A stretch of 64,000 bases of DNA from an uncultured Desulfobacter sp. (GCF_963665355.1 NZ_OY762229.1:1054001-1118000); one strand, 5' to 3'; numbered from the stretch's first letter, positions 24,758-33,650 are shown. The notes: generated by a model from the letters alone, not told the origin. A program made the numbers and translations.

Positions 24758-26524
24758 TTATGAAATTTTTTCTCTTTTTATCCACATGGCCTGGTATGGG
24801 GCAAGATCCAGTCCCTTGTCAAGCTGCACGCTTTTTTCCGAGATCAGATCCTCCCCTGCCTGCCGCCACTTGGCGGGCAGATCTTCCGGGGGAATGAAGA
24901 CAGCCTGGTCCGTGATGTTGTGAATGCACAAAAGGGCTGAAGTGGTGCCGGTTTCATCTGGCCTGCGCTGGAAAGCCACTACTTTCCTGTTTATATTAAA
25001 AATGGTTTGCCCGGCATCGGGATAAAAGGCAGGCTGCAGCTTCCTTTTGTCAATGAGGGAACAAAGGGCAAAGAATACCTGATGGTGATGGTTGTCGGGA
25101 TCGGCCAGCTTTGCGCACAGATCCGGGTAGTTCCAGATATGGCGGTTGACGGCCCGGTTGGACTGCAGATTTTCCCTGCGTTCATAATCATTTTCCGTGC
25201 CCAGCAGGCTGTGGATGTAGATGGCCGGAATGCCCTTGAGACCCAGCATAATGGTGTGGGCACAGATAAACCGCTGGGCCTGGAAATTATCCTCCCCGCC
25301 GTGAACCGTTCCCTTCATGGCATCCCACAGGCTGATATTGATTTCGTAAGGATTGTCCTTGTGGTTATTGAGCGCCCTGGTGGAAATCCTACCGCCAAAT
25401 GCCTTCATCAGATTAATGAGCTGTGTCCTCTCCTGTTGGGAAAAATAGTCTTCCACGGGACGTAACCCAATGCCGTCGTGGGAGGCAATAAAATTCAGGA
25501 AAGTGGTATTTTCCATGTTGTCGGGCACGGCTTTCAGCCAGTCCGTAATCCCTTTACTGTTGCCTGTGACCATGGTGTTGAGCAGAAACGGAGGCAAAGG
25601 GAAATTGTAAATCACCTGGGCTTCATCGCCTATGCCGAAATAGGAGAGATTTTCCCGGGCCGGCACATTGGTTTCCGTAATGATGATGGCCCGGGGGTTG
25701 TGGGCCTGGATCAGGGTACGCATGAGTTTGACGATTTTATGGGTCTGGCCCAGGTGCAGACAGGTGGTGCAGACCTCTTTCCACAGAAATGCCACGGCAT
25801 CCAGTCTGAATACCTGCACCCCGTTATCCAGGTAGTGGCGGATAATGGTTAAGAATTCCATGAGGACATCCGGGTTTTTAAAATCCAGATCCACCTGGTC
25901 ATGGCTGAAGGTGCACCAGACATGCCGTGGGCCGTCAGGTGTGGCCACCTCCCGCAGCAAGGGCGTTGTCCTGGGCCGGATCACTTTGGACAGGTCACTT
26001 TCCGGGTCCACGGTCACATAATAGTCCTTCCCCGGGTGGATCCCTTTTTTGAAATTCTCAAACCACCAGCTCCTCGATGAGGTATGATTGACCACAAGAT
26101 CAGCCATAAGCCGGCAGCGCCCGGCGATCTTGCGTATATCCTCCCAGTTTCCAAGGCTGGGGTTCACTGTGTAATAATCCATGACTGCAAATCCGTCATC
26201 CGACGAATATGGGAAAAAGGGCAGGATGTGGACGATGGAAAACCGGTCAAGGGTATAGTCTTTGAGAAACCGGTCAAGGGTTCTTAGAGGCCGGACATTT
26301 TCTTCCTCAAGGGAGTTGCCGTAGGTGAGCAGGGCAATGTCCTTTTCAGACCACAGGGGTCTTGCTGACGCACAGCTGTCGCCCAGGGAATCATGAATGG
26401 GTTGGAAAACAGCAATGGCCTTTCGGGCCAGTGTATCCGTATCCTTTCCGGGGTAAATGATTTCAAGATAGGCCCTGACCCTGTCAAACAGACAGGCCGG
26501 CGCTTCAAGGACGGTATTGTTCAT
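24758..26524 (-). CDS. GH13_18 sucrose-phosphorylase-like enzyme, probable glucosylglycerate phosphorylase
   Basis: A 588-residue TIM-barrel glycoside phosphorylase. The family catalytic sites are visible: nucleophile Asp in FRLDAVAFLW (about residue 242), acid/base Glu in IIITETNVP (about 284) and the transition-state Asp in FIASHDGIGLR (about 350). GH13_18 includes sucrose phosphorylase and the related glucosylglycerate phosphorylase; the adjacent GT81 glucosyltransferase and HAD phosphatase favour the second, which would break or form glucosylglycerate with phosphate. A TTG at 26536 is in frame, but the ATG at 26524 is preferred. It overlaps the GpgS end by about 20 bases. Substrate is inferred from neighbours. 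Confidence 0.78.
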   Translation of the reverse strand: MNNTVLEAPACLFDRVRAYLEIIYPGKDTDTLARKAIAVFQPIHDSLGDSCASARPLWSEKDIALLTYGNSLEEENVRPLRTLDRFLKDYTLDRFSIVHILPFFPYSSDDGFAVMDYYTVNPSLGNWEDIRKIAGRCRLMADLVVNHTSSRSWWFENFKKGIHPGKDYYVTVDPESDLSKVIRPRTTPLLREVATPDGPRHVWCTFSHDQVDLDFKNPDVLMEFLTIIRHYLDNGVQVFRLDAVAFLWKEVCTTCLHLGQTHKIVKLMRTLIQAHNPRAIIITETNVPARENLSYFGIGDEAQVIYNFPLPPFLLNTMVTGNSKGITDWLKAVPDNMENTTFLNFIASHDGIGLRPVEDYFSQQERTQLINLMKAFGGRISTRALNNHKDNPYEINISLWDAMKGTVHGGEDNFQAQRFICAHTIMLGLKGIPAIYIHSLLGTENDYERRENLQSNRAVNRHIWNYPDLCAKLADPDNHHHQVFFALCSLIDKRKLQPAFYPDAGQTIFNINRKVVAFQRRPDETGTTSALLCIHNITDQAVFIPPEDLPAKWRQAGEDLISEKSVQLDKGLDLAPYQAMWIKREKIS

Positions 26525-27728
26525 AGTCTTTTTCAACCGCGTCTTTTATTTCATTCATAACATCGGGAAAAGCGGATTTTACCCGGTTCCAGGCCGGAAT
26601 AAAAGGCATCAGGTGGGGCTCTTCAAGAAATGCATTTCCGGCAGCCAGTATATTCTCTGCAAACAGCTCCACGGCCTGTTCTTCCCTGTGACGGTCCAGA
26701 TTCAAGCCGTTCATTACTGCGTCATTGTGGTAGATTTCCACAAAATCCAGAGCCTGGCGGTAGTAGGTGGCCTTAATGGTTCGAAAGGTTTCCGGGGTAA
26801 ATACCTCACCTTCCGTGGCCAGTTTCTTAAAAATAGCCTTGGCAATGTCAATGCTCATCTTGGAGAGGCCTGTATCTGCATCTTTAAAACTCATTGGCTG
26901 ATGCTTGTGATCATAGGTGTCGGCAATGTCCACCTGGCAGATCCGGTTAAGACTGTAATTTCGTTTCATCTCGTACAAGATACCCACCTCAAGCCCCCAG
27001 TCCGTGGGCATGCGTAAATCTTCAAGAACATCGGTCCGCATGGAGAATTCTCCGGCCAGGGGGTACCTGAAGCTCTCCAGATAATCCAGGGATTCCGTTG
27101 ATGAGCAGATTTTTTTCAATGCGGACAGCAGAGGAGATACCAGAAGCCGGCTCACCCGGCCGTTGACCTTGGACTCGGTAAACCGTGCATAATAACCTTT
27201 GCAGAATTTGTAGGCAAAGTCGGGATGGGCCACAGGATAGATCAGCCGGGCCAGCAGGGAGCGTTCATAGGTTAAAATGTCGCAGTCATGCAACGCCACG
27301 GCATCCACCAGCCCGGTGGCCAGGATATATCCGAAACAATACCAGACGTTTCGGCCCTTGCCCGGTTCCGTGGGTGCCAGCCCCATTTGTGCAAGTTTAT
27401 TGTCAATGGCCCGTAGTCTCGGCCCGTCGTTCCAGAGGATGCGGTGGTGCTGGGGCAGGCGGGAAAAAAATTTCAGTGCGTGCCGGAACTGATCTTCACT
27501 GGCCCGGTCCAGACCGATGACAACCTGGTCCAGATAGGTGACACTGGCCAGTTCTTCCACAATATGGGATAAAGCAGGCCCTTCAAGTTCGGAAAAAAGA
27601 GAGGGCAGCACCAAACCCAGGGGCTGTTTTTCTGAAAATTGATTGAGCTGGGACTCCAGAATTTCTACCGGCTGCCGGGAGAGGTTGTGCAATATGGTGA
27701 TAATACCGTTCTGATGAAAATCTCCCAT
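26505..27728 (-). CDS. gpgS: Glucosyl-3-phosphoglycerate synthase, GT81 family
   Basis: A 407-residue GT-A type glycosyltransferase. The N-terminal half has LVLPSLFSELEGPALSHIVE (about residues 37-57), DQVVIGLDRASEDQF, a GRNVWYCFGYILA segment and the DxD-like metal site in AVALHDCDILTYE, as in GpgS/MpgS-related GT81 enzymes. It transfers glucose from a nucleotide sugar to 3-phosphoglycerate, giving glucosyl-3-phosphoglycerate, the precursor of the compatible solute glucosylglycerate. It has a good ribosome-binding site (AAGGAGG upstream of 27728) and follows the phosphatase gene by three bases. Mannosyl- rather than glucosyl-transfer is possible; the phosphorylase downstream supports glucose. 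Confidence 0.8.
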   Translation of the reverse strand: MGDFHQNGIITILHNLSRQPVEILESQLNQFSEKQPLGLVLPSLFSELEGPALSHIVEELASVTYLDQVVIGLDRASEDQFRHALKFFSRLPQHHRILWNDGPRLRAIDNKLAQMGLAPTEPGKGRNVWYCFGYILATGLVDAVALHDCDILTYERSLLARLIYPVAHPDFAYKFCKGYYARFTESKVNGRVSRLLVSPLLSALKKICSSTESLDYLESFRYPLAGEFSMRTDVLEDLRMPTDWGLEVGILYEMKRNYSLNRICQVDIADTYDHKHQPMSFKDADTGLSKMSIDIAKAIFKKLATEGEVFTPETFRTIKATYYRQALDFVEIYHNDAVMNGLNLDRHREEQAVELFAENILAAGNAFLEEPHLMPFIPAWNRVKSAFPDVMNEIKDAVEKDYEQYRP

Positions 27729-27731
27729 GTT

Positions 27732-28583
27732 TCAATTCCTCCTTGATGTGTCGAAAATGGTATTCATGGCCTCCTGCCACCCCTGGGGACCGCGGGCCGT
27801 GGTGCGGATAACGGTTTTGGCCCGGCTCAGTGTAATCTGATCACTGCGGGCTGAACAAATCACAACAGCAATGTCCATCATATCCAGCATGGCCTGGTCA
27901 TTGGGACTGTCCCCAAGACCAATGGTAAAGGGGGCACTACCCATGTCTGCAGTATAAAGGGCCAGCAGGCAGGCCACCCCGTCCTTTTTATCAAAGGGAC
28001 GGGATATGGAAATAAATCGCCCCCCCTGGACCCAGCCAAGGCCTGCACCGGCAAGATGTCCGGCAAACGCCTGCCACTGCCCGGGGGTGTCCTGCCAGAG
28101 AATGGGTTCGGTACACAGGCGCTGTCCGGCCTCAATGGCCTGACCTTCCGTCAGCCCTGTCACCTGGGAAAGCCGGCCTGGATCCATATCGGCAAAACCT
28201 TCAAAGGCAAAACCATGTATCCGGCGCAACTTGTTTAATATATTCAAAATCTCTTCCCTGTCGCCTCCGAGACGCTTGACCATCAGTCCGGATTGGGATT
28301 GAAATAAAGAATCGTTATCAACAAGGTCGGCAAAGGTAGGTTCAGGCACCGCCACCACAGATCCGTTCTCCGCAATAAATGGGTGGCCATTGCCAAGGGC
28401 ACTGCGGATTTTCAGTATCTCAACCAGGGTTTTGCTGGAATTAAGAATGACAGGGATCTTTTTTTGACCAAGCATGGCCAGAGCCGGTCGGGCCGGATCA
28501 AAACCATAGGTGTCATGGTCCAGAAGTGTGCCGTCAAGATCCGTGAATACTATTGTTTGGCTGCTATGTGGCATTTCAGTCAT
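27732..28583 (-). CDS. Mannosyl/glucosyl-3-phosphoglycerate phosphatase (HAD-IIB)
   Basis: A 283-residue HAD-IIB phosphatase of the MpgP/YedP group. Motif I is VFTDLDGTLLDHDTYGF (about residues 12-28), motif II is VILNSSKT, and motif IV is GLGDSPNDQAMLDMMD near residue 225. HPFIAENGSVVAVPEP is the family stretch that follows. In this operon it would remove the phosphate from glucosyl-3-phosphoglycerate made by the next gene. It begins the four-gene minus-strand run and faces away from the COG1433 gene. An in-frame ATG nine bases downstream is an alternative start; neither has a strong ribosome-binding site. Confidence 0.83.
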   Translation of the reverse strand: MTEMPHSSQTIVFTDLDGTLLDHDTYGFDPARPALAMLGQKKIPVILNSSKTLVEILKIRSALGNGHPFIAENGSVVAVPEPTFADLVDNDSLFQSQSGLMVKRLGGDREEILNILNKLRRIHGFAFEGFADMDPGRLSQVTGLTEGQAIEAGQRLCTEPILWQDTPGQWQAFAGHLAGAGLGWVQGGRFISISRPFDKKDGVACLLALYTADMGSAPFTIGLGDSPNDQAMLDMMDIAVVICSARSDQITLSRAKTVIRTTARGPQGWQEAMNTIFDTSRRN

Positions 28584-28648
28584 TGGGGCATTATAGAGGG
28601 CAAATTGGAAAAACGGAAGTTACGGATAAATTAATTTGATAGATATCT

Positions 28649-28664
28649 GTCGCAATTATGCGAC
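28649..28664. promoter_or_regulatory. Perfect palindrome, candidate activator site upstream of a sigma-54 promoter
   Basis: GTCGCA-ATTA-TGCGAC is a perfect 6-4-6 dyad. It lies about 75-90 bases upstream of the sigma-54 promoter at 28738-28754, the distance at which enhancer-binding activators usually bind. A half site (TGTCGAAG) recurs near 28686. No activator gene is in the window. Confidence 0.5.
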
Positions 28665-28737
28665 CCATGGTGTTTGTTTTACTTCTGTCGAAGAAAACTG
28701 CCAAAGGATAACATCCTGAAAATAAGGAGCATAAAAT

Positions 28738-28754
28738 TTGGTATGGGTTTTGCT
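28738..28754 (+). promoter_or_regulatory. Sigma-54 promoter of the COG1433 gene
   Basis: TTGGTATGGGTTTTGCT matches YTGGCACGRNNNTTGCW at all but two positions, with GG (28740-28741) and GC (28752-28753) separated by ten bases. Predicted transcription start is near 28764, 42 bases before the ATG at 28806, which has TAAGGAG at 28794-28800. COG1433 genes of sulfate reducers, such as the orange-protein operon, are known to use sigma-54. Confidence 0.75.
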
Positions 28755-28805
28755 AATATTTTCTGGTGGAGCAATCTTTTAACCCTTTAAGTTTAAGGAG
28801 CATTC

Positions 28806-29303
28806 ATGAAAGTTGCAATCAGTGCATATGGGCAGAATCTGGACGCTGAGATCAATCCCAGGTTTGGCAGATGTGAATATTTATTGATCGTTGATACAGA
28901 CAGCATGGCTTGTGAAAGCTTTGCCAATGAAAGCATGGACCTGACAGGAGGGGCCGGTATCCAGACCGCCGCCTTTGTGATTTCCAAAGGCGTTCAGGCG
29001 GTTTTAACGGGCAGTTGCGGCCCCAATGCCATGGAGGTCTTTAATTCTGCCGGCGTGTCTGTTTATCCGGGCCAGGCCGGTTCCGTGATCCAGGCCGTGA
29101 ACCGGTTGAAAAATAATGAATTGACAAATGTAACCCAGGCCACGACCACAGAAAAAGCAGGCATGAATCAGGATAACGCCACCCGGGGCCCCGGCATGGG
29201 TATGGGCGGCGGCAGAGGCATGGGAGGAGGCGGTGGCAGAGGTATGGGCGGCGGTGGAGGCAAAGGTATGGGCGGCGGATGCGGTATGGGCAGGCGGCGT
29301 TAA
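28806..29303 (+). CDS. COG1433 dinitrogenase iron-molybdenum cofactor-type protein with Gly/Met-rich tail
   Basis: A 165-residue protein. Residues 1-105 are the NifX/NifB-C-terminal-like domain (DiNase family): MKVAISAYGQNLDAEINPRF, QTAAFVISKGVQAVLTGSCG, VFNSAGVSVYPGQAGSVIQA. This domain binds Fe-Mo or other metal-sulfur clusters. Residues about 128-165 are a low-complexity tail of GMGGG(G)(R/K) units with Met and a Cys near the end, common in Desulfobacterota homologues, and may bind metal. It is under the sigma-54 promoter at 28738 and is followed by the CGGC gene, 45 bases downstream. Confidence 0.85.
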   Translation: MKVAISAYGQNLDAEINPRFGRCEYLLIVDTDSMACESFANESMDLTGGAGIQTAAFVISKGVQAVLTGSCGPNAMEVFNSAGVSVYPGQAGSVIQAVNRLKNNELTNVTQATTTEKAGMNQDNATRGPGMGMGGGRGMGGGGGRGMGGGGGKGMGGGCGMGRRR

Positions 29304-29348
29304 AATCAGTCGATTTGATTTCTTATTGAGGGATAATTGGAGGTGCGT

Positions 29349-29729
29349 ATGACAAAAGTTGGACTTATCCGGTGCGAAAAAAATGAAACCAGGTGTCCTC
29401 TGACCAATTGTTTTAAAACAATGATTGAAACCACCCAGGGGTTTGCAGGATATGAGGCCTGCACACCGGCCGGCGTGTTTACCTGCCGGTGCCCCGGGGA
29501 CAATGTGGGGGACATGGCAAAAATTCTTAAATCAAAAGGCGCCCAGGCTATTCATTTGTGCACCTGTTCATTTGCGTCCAAGACCGAAGAAGGATGGGAT
29601 AAAACCAGGGGAGGATTCTGCCCGGATATTGAAAAAATCGCGACCAATATTTCCCGGGCCTCGGGACTGCCCTGCACCCTGGGAACGGCTCACCTGCCCA
29701 AAGGGTACACCCCGCAGATCTTTGAGTAA
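29349..29729 (+). CDS. CGGC-domain protein
   Basis: A 126-residue protein of the CGGC family (conserved Cys residues, predicted metal binding). Visible features are VGLIRCEKNETRCPLTNCF with three Cys in the first 22 residues, GYEACTPAGVFTCRCPGDNV, and AIHLCTCSFASKTEEGW. The family is frequent in anaerobes, with no settled function. The ATG at 29349 is preferred over TTG at 29337 because GGAGG (29339-29343) would then be its ribosome-binding site. It lies 45 bases after the COG1433 gene and is followed by a strong terminator (29757), so the two form a short operon. Confidence 0.85.
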   Translation: MTKVGLIRCEKNETRCPLTNCFKTMIETTQGFAGYEACTPAGVFTCRCPGDNVGDMAKILKSKGAQAIHLCTCSFASKTEEGWDKTRGGFCPDIEKIATNISRASGLPCTLGTAHLPKGYTPQIFE

Positions 29730-29756
29730 CAAGATAGAATAAAAATATCTTTGTCC

Positions 29757-29790
29757 AAAAATCCAGTTTCATTTTTAAAACTGGATTTTT
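29757..29790 (+). terminator. Rho-independent terminator after the CGGC gene
   Basis: AAAAATCCAGTTT and AAACTGGATTTTT are 13-base inverted arms with an 8-base loop, ending in a T run (TTTTTGTATTT). It closes the COG1433-CGGC unit 28 bases after the stop, and being A- and T-flanked could work on either strand. Confidence 0.88.
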
Positions 29791-29848
29791 GTATTTAGGA
29801 TGAATATATTAATGGGCCAATTTGATACAAAGGAGACTTGATCGCAAA

Positions 29849-30334
29849 ATGCAGATAAGAGTGGGCACAGGAACCGATGTCCATGGGTTGGTGGAAGGAC
29901 CCAGGCTGATCATCGGCGGGGTGGAAATCGACCATCCCATGGGGCTGAAAGGACATTCCGACGCGGATGTACTCCTTCATGCCGTTTGTGACGCCCTTTT
30001 AGGGGCTGCGGGCCTGGGAGACATCGGCGAACACTTTCCGGACACGGATCCGGCATTTAAAGGCATGGATTCCACCCGGTTTCTGCAAATCTGCAAAGAA
30101 AAAGTCCGGGCTAAAGGCTTTATGGTGGGAAATCTGGACTGCACCATTTTTGCCCAGGCCCCCAGGATGAGTCCTCACAAAAAGGCCATGGCCGCCTGCA
30201 TTGCCCGGGTTTTGGAATTATCCCCGGACTGTGTGAACATCAAGGCCACCACCACCGAGCATCTGGGATTTATCGGCAGAAAAGAGGGAATTGCAGCCCA
30301 GGCCACGGTACTGCTGTATAAAAATGAAAGTTAA
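29849..30334 (+). CDS. ispF: 2-C-methyl-D-erythritol 2,4-cyclodiphosphate synthase
   Basis: A 161-residue enzyme of the non-mevalonate isoprenoid pathway. It turns CDP-methylerythritol phosphate into the cyclic diphosphate. The metal-binding residues are in GTDVHGL (Asp and His near residues 9-11) and [20 protein letters not shown] (His and Asp near 34-44), and [20 protein letters not shown] is the conserved C-terminal stretch. The ATG at 29849 gives the standard length; the longer reading from 29822 adds nine unlike residues. cysS follows by 18 bases, so the two are probably cotranscribed. ispD is not adjacent. Confidence 0.97.
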   Translation: MQIRVGTGTDVHGLVEGPRLIIGGVEIDHPMGLKGHSDADVLLHAVCDALLGAAGLGDIGEHFPDTDPAFKGMDSTRFLQICKEKVRAKGFMVGNLDCTIFAQAPRMSPHKKAMAACIARVLELSPDCVNIKATTTEHLGFIGRKEGIAAQATVLLYKNES

Positions 30335-30352
30335 GTTACAGGATCACAAGCA

Positions 30353-31792
30353 ATGAGTTTACGGATTTATAATACCCTGAGCGGGAAAAAAGAGGAGTTT
30401 GTTCCAATCACACCCCATAAGGCGGGCATGTACGTGTGCGGCCCCACCGTGTATGACACCAGTCATATCGGACATGCCAGGTCCGTAGTGGTGTTTGACC
30501 TGGTGTACCGGTGGCTGATGCAGCTCGGGTATGAGGTAACCTACGTGCGCAATTTCACGGATGTGGATGATAAGATTATCAAAAAATCCAATGAAACCGG
30601 ACACTCCTGCGCGGCCATCACCACAAAATATATTGACGAATTTCACAATGAAATGGACGCCCTCAATGTGCTTCGGCCCACCATCGCACCCAAAGCCACC
30701 GAGCACATTGATCATATTATCCGTTTTGTCCAACATCTCATTGACCGGGGAAAGGCCTACCATGTGGAGGGCGGGGATGTCTATTTTTCCATCTCATCCT
30801 TCAATGACTATGGAAAACTGTCCCACCGCAACCCCGATGACATGCAGGCAGGTGCCCGGATCGCCGTGGACGAGAAAAAGAGGAGCCCCATGGATTTCAC
30901 CCTGTGGAAACCGGCCAAGCCCGGAGAACCGTCCTGGGACAGCCCATGGGGAAAGGGCCGGCCCGGCTGGCACATTGAGTGTTCCGCCATGAGTTACGAG
31001 TACCTTGGTGAAAGCTTTGATATCCACGGCGGAGGCAAGGATCTGATTTTTCCCCACCATGAAAACGAAATCGCCCAGAGCGAGGCAGCCTTTGGCGTAC
31101 CCTTTGTCAAATACTGGATCCATAACGGATTTGTGGACATCAACAATGAAAAAATGTCAAAATCCTTAGGGAACTTCACCATGATCAAGGAGGTTCTCGC
31201 CAATTACAGTGCCGAAGTGATCCGCATGTTCCTCTTGTCCAAGCATTACCGCTCTCCCATTGATTACAGCGAAAACAGCATGCGTGAGGTATCCGCAGGC
31301 CTTGACCGTATTTATGCATTTTTGGAGCGCCTTGATAAAGCGGGCGTTCAACCGGAAGCTGCCGGAGAAGAACATGGCCCTTTGTGGGCGAATATTGTTG
31401 GGGCATTGAACGATGATTTCAATTCCGCAAAAGCCATGGCCGAAATCTTTGATGCGGTTAAAAAAGGCAATAAACTGCTGGATGATGCCGATGATGCTCC
31501 CGGGGAAAGTGACAGAAAAATGCTGGCCGGTATTTATGCAGATATCAGGTCCGCTTCAAAAATCCTGGGTATTTTCATGATGTCCGCTTCTGACTATTTT
31601 GCGGCCAAAAAGGACAGGGCCATGGCAGACCAGGATGTGGATCCTGCCATGATTGACGGACTTATCGCCGAACGGGCTGCGGCCCGCAAGTCCAAAAATT
31701 TCGCCCGGGCCGACGAGATCCGGGACCAGCTCCAGGCCATGAAAATTGTTTTGGAGGATGGGCCCCAGGGCACAACCTGGCGAATCGAATAA
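30353..31792 (+). CDS. cysS: Cysteinyl-tRNA synthetase
   Basis: A 479-residue class I aminoacyl-tRNA synthetase of normal length that charges tRNA-Cys. It has the zinc-site N-terminus (YVCGPTVYDTSHIGHARSVV, where the last part contains the HIGH motif), WHIECSAMSYEYLG with zinc ligands, HHENEIAQSEA, and the KMSKS loop in NEKMSKSLGNFTMI (about residue 267). The C-terminal anticodon-binding domain is intact. It follows ispF. The TAA at 31790-31792 is inside a perfect 15-bp tandem duplication (31784-31813), and the gene ends just before a family 1 repeat that acts as terminator. Confidence 0.98.
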   Translation: MSLRIYNTLSGKKEEFVPITPHKAGMYVCGPTVYDTSHIGHARSVVVFDLVYRWLMQLGYEVTYVRNFTDVDDKIIKKSNETGHSCAAITTKYIDEFHNEMDALNVLRPTIAPKATEHIDHIIRFVQHLIDRGKAYHVEGGDVYFSISSFNDYGKLSHRNPDDMQAGARIAVDEKKRSPMDFTLWKPAKPGEPSWDSPWGKGRPGWHIECSAMSYEYLGESFDIHGGGKDLIFPHHENEIAQSEAAFGVPFVKYWIHNGFVDINNEKMSKSLGNFTMIKEVLANYSAEVIRMFLLSKHYRSPIDYSENSMREVSAGLDRIYAFLERLDKAGVQPEAAGEEHGPLWANIVGALNDDFNSAKAMAEIFDAVKKGNKLLDDADDAPGESDRKMLAGIYADIRSASKILGIFMMSASDYFAAKKDRAMADQDVDPAMIDGLIAERAAARKSKNFARADEIRDQLQAMKIVLEDGPQGTTWRIE

Positions 31793-31813
31793 GTAGTGAT
31801 CGAATAAGTAGTG
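31784..31813 (+). repeat. 15-bp perfect tandem duplication at the end of cysS
   Basis: ATCGAATAAGTAGTG occurs twice in immediate tandem (31784-31798 and 31799-31813). The first copy carries the cysS stop codon; the second copy runs into the TAGTGTTTG end of the family 1 repeat at 31809. It may be a duplication made when that element arrived or a replication slip. Confidence 0.85.
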
Positions 31814-31864
31814 TTTGAACGAAAAAGTCACCCATTTGCAAGGCGCAGATGGGTGACTTTTTTT
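31809..31864 (+). terminator. Hairpin terminator of cysS, short form of dispersed repeat family 1
   Basis: AAAAAGTCACCCAT (31822-31835) and ATGGGTGACTTTTTTT (31849-31864) form a 14-base stem ending in a T run. The sequence TAGTGTTTG-A-AC...AAAGTCACCCATTTGC also matches the end of the family 1 element at 33651-33779 in reverse orientation, where it reads TAGTGTTTGGACTACAAGTC then ACCCATCTGC. The terminator of this operon therefore appears to derive from an element end. Confidence 0.8.
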
Positions 31865-31925
31865 GCCCGAATACGGATTCGTTACCGTTCAGACTCTATG
31901 TAAACCTGTTTAATCAGCCTGGTTG

Positions 31926-33599
31926 TTACTTGTTTACTACCTTTGCCCAGGTATCCTTAAGGGTCACTGTACGATTGAAAACCGGTTTTTCAGGTGTGCT
32001 GTCCTTGGAATCCAGACAAAAGTAACCCAGGCGCTCAAACTGGTACACCACTTCAGGTTGGGCGTTCTCAAGGCTTTTTTCCAGTTTGGCGTGTTCCAGA
32101 ATTTCAAGGGAGTCGGGATTGAGGTTTTCCACAAAATCCTGGCCGTCTTTTTCCGGGTTCTCATCCTTAAAAAGCCTGTCATAGAGCCGAACCTGGGCAT
32201 CTATGCACTCTTCCGCATTTACCCAGTGGATGGTTCCCTTGACCTTTCTATTGTCCGGGGCATTGCCGCCCCGGGTTTCAGGATCATAGGTACAGATCAG
32301 TTCAACCACTTCTCCAGCCTCATTTTTAATGGCCTCTTTGCAGGTGATCAGGTAAGCGGCCCGCAGACGCACTTCCCGGCCAGGTCCCAGTCGGAAGAAT
32401 TTTTTGGGGGGATCTTCCATGAAGTCGTCCTGCTCAACATAAATATGCTTGGAGAAACTGACCTCCCGTTTACCTGCTTCGGGTTTCTGGGGATGGTTCA
32501 TGGCCTCCAGGGTTTCGGTCTGTCCGTCGGGATAGTTTTCAAGGGTGATTTTCAAGGGCCGGATAACGCCCATCACCCGGAGAGCATTTTCGTTGAGATC
32601 GTCTCTGAGGCAGGATTCGAGAAGGCCCATGTCAATGCGGCTCTCTTTTTTGGATACCCCGATGAGATCGCAGAAATTACGGATGGCGGCCGGGGTGTAT
32701 CCCCTGCGGCGCATGCCTTCCAGGGTAGGCAGTCTGGGATCATCCCATCCGGAAACCACGCCTTCGTTGATCAGCCGCTGCAGTTTTCTCTTGCTCAACA
32801 CCGTATAGTTGATATTCATCCGGGCAAACTCAATCTGCTGGGGATGGCAGGGTACGGTTATATTGTCCAGAGTCCAGTCGTACAGGGGCCGGTGATCTTC
32901 GAATTCCAGGCTGCACAGGGAATGGGTGATCCCTTCCAGGGCATCGGAAATGCAGTGGGTGAAGTCATACATGGGGTAGATGCACCATTTGTCTCCGGTG
33001 CGGGGGTGGAGTGCTCTTTTGACCCTGTAGATAACCGGATCCCGCATGTTGATGTTAGGGGAAGACATGTCGATCTTGGCCCGCAGGGTATGCTCGCCCT
33101 CTCCGAATTCCCCCTCCTTCATGCGCCGGAACAGATCCAGATTTTCCTCAACACTTCTGTCCCTGTACGGGGAGTTTTTTCCCGGCTCGGTGAGGGTGCC
33201 CCGGTACTCTTTCATCTCTTCGGCGGAGAGACTGCACACATAGGCTTTACCTGCTTTAATCAGTTCAACGGCATAGTCATGAAGGGCGTCAAAGTAATTT
33301 GATGCATAAAACGGGGTATTGTAGTCGAATCCCAGCCATTTGACGGTGGACTTGATGGAGTCGATGTAAATCTGTTTTTCCTTGGCCGGGTTGGAATCAT
33401 CAAACCGCAGATTGCACTTGCCGTTAAACTGCTGGGCCATTTTAAAATTCAGGCAGATGGATTTGGCATGGCCGATGTGCAGGAATCCGTTGGGTTCCGG
33501 CGGAAAACGTGTGACCACACGACCATTGTTTTTATTGCTGGCAAGATCTTCCCTGATTATGTTTTCAATAAAATGCCCTTTGGCGGCTTGTGTTTCCAT
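31926..33599 (-). CDS. glnS: Glutaminyl-tRNA synthetase
   Basis: A 557-residue class I synthetase of normal GlnS length, which charges tRNA-Gln directly. The N-terminal catalytic domain has [20 protein letters not shown] (the HIGH motif) and [11 protein letters not shown]. The second signature is [11 protein letters not shown] (KMSKS equivalent), and [20 protein letters not shown] follows, specific to GlnS/GltX of the GlnRS group. The C-terminal beta-barrel anticodon domain is complete. It lies alone on the minus strand, with repeat family 1 (33651-33779) directly upstream of its start and the convergent cysS terminator downstream. Confidence 0.97.
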   Translation of the reverse strand: METQAAKGHFIENIIREDLASNKNNGRVVTRFPPEPNGFLHIGHAKSICLNFKMAQQFNGKCNLRFDDSNPAKEKQIYIDSIKSTVKWLGFDYNTPFYASNYFDALHDYAVELIKAGKAYVCSLSAEEMKEYRGTLTEPGKNSPYRDRSVEENLDLFRRMKEGEFGEGEHTLRAKIDMSSPNINMRDPVIYRVKRALHPRTGDKWCIYPMYDFTHCISDALEGITHSLCSLEFEDHRPLYDWTLDNITVPCHPQQIEFARMNINYTVLSKRKLQRLINEGVVSGWDDPRLPTLEGMRRRGYTPAAIRNFCDLIGVSKKESRIDMGLLESCLRDDLNENALRVMGVIRPLKITLENYPDGQTETLEAMNHPQKPEAGKREVSFSKHIYVEQDDFMEDPPKKFFRLGPGREVRLRAAYLITCKEAIKNEAGEVVELICTYDPETRGGNAPDNRKVKGTIHWVNAEECIDAQVRLYDRLFKDENPEKDGQDFVENLNPDSLEILEHAKLEKSLENAQPEVVYQFERLGYFCLDSKDSTPEKPVFNRTVTLKDTWAKVVNK

Positions 33600-33650
33600 T
33601 TATTCTTCTTTCCAGATGGGTTGCATACATAAATTTTAAATACAGAAATC

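Noticed and set aside
31923-33302. A 459-codon plus-strand reading frame antisense to glnS
   Set aside because: It lies wholly within glnS on the other strand, has no recognisable family and arises from the glnS codon pattern.
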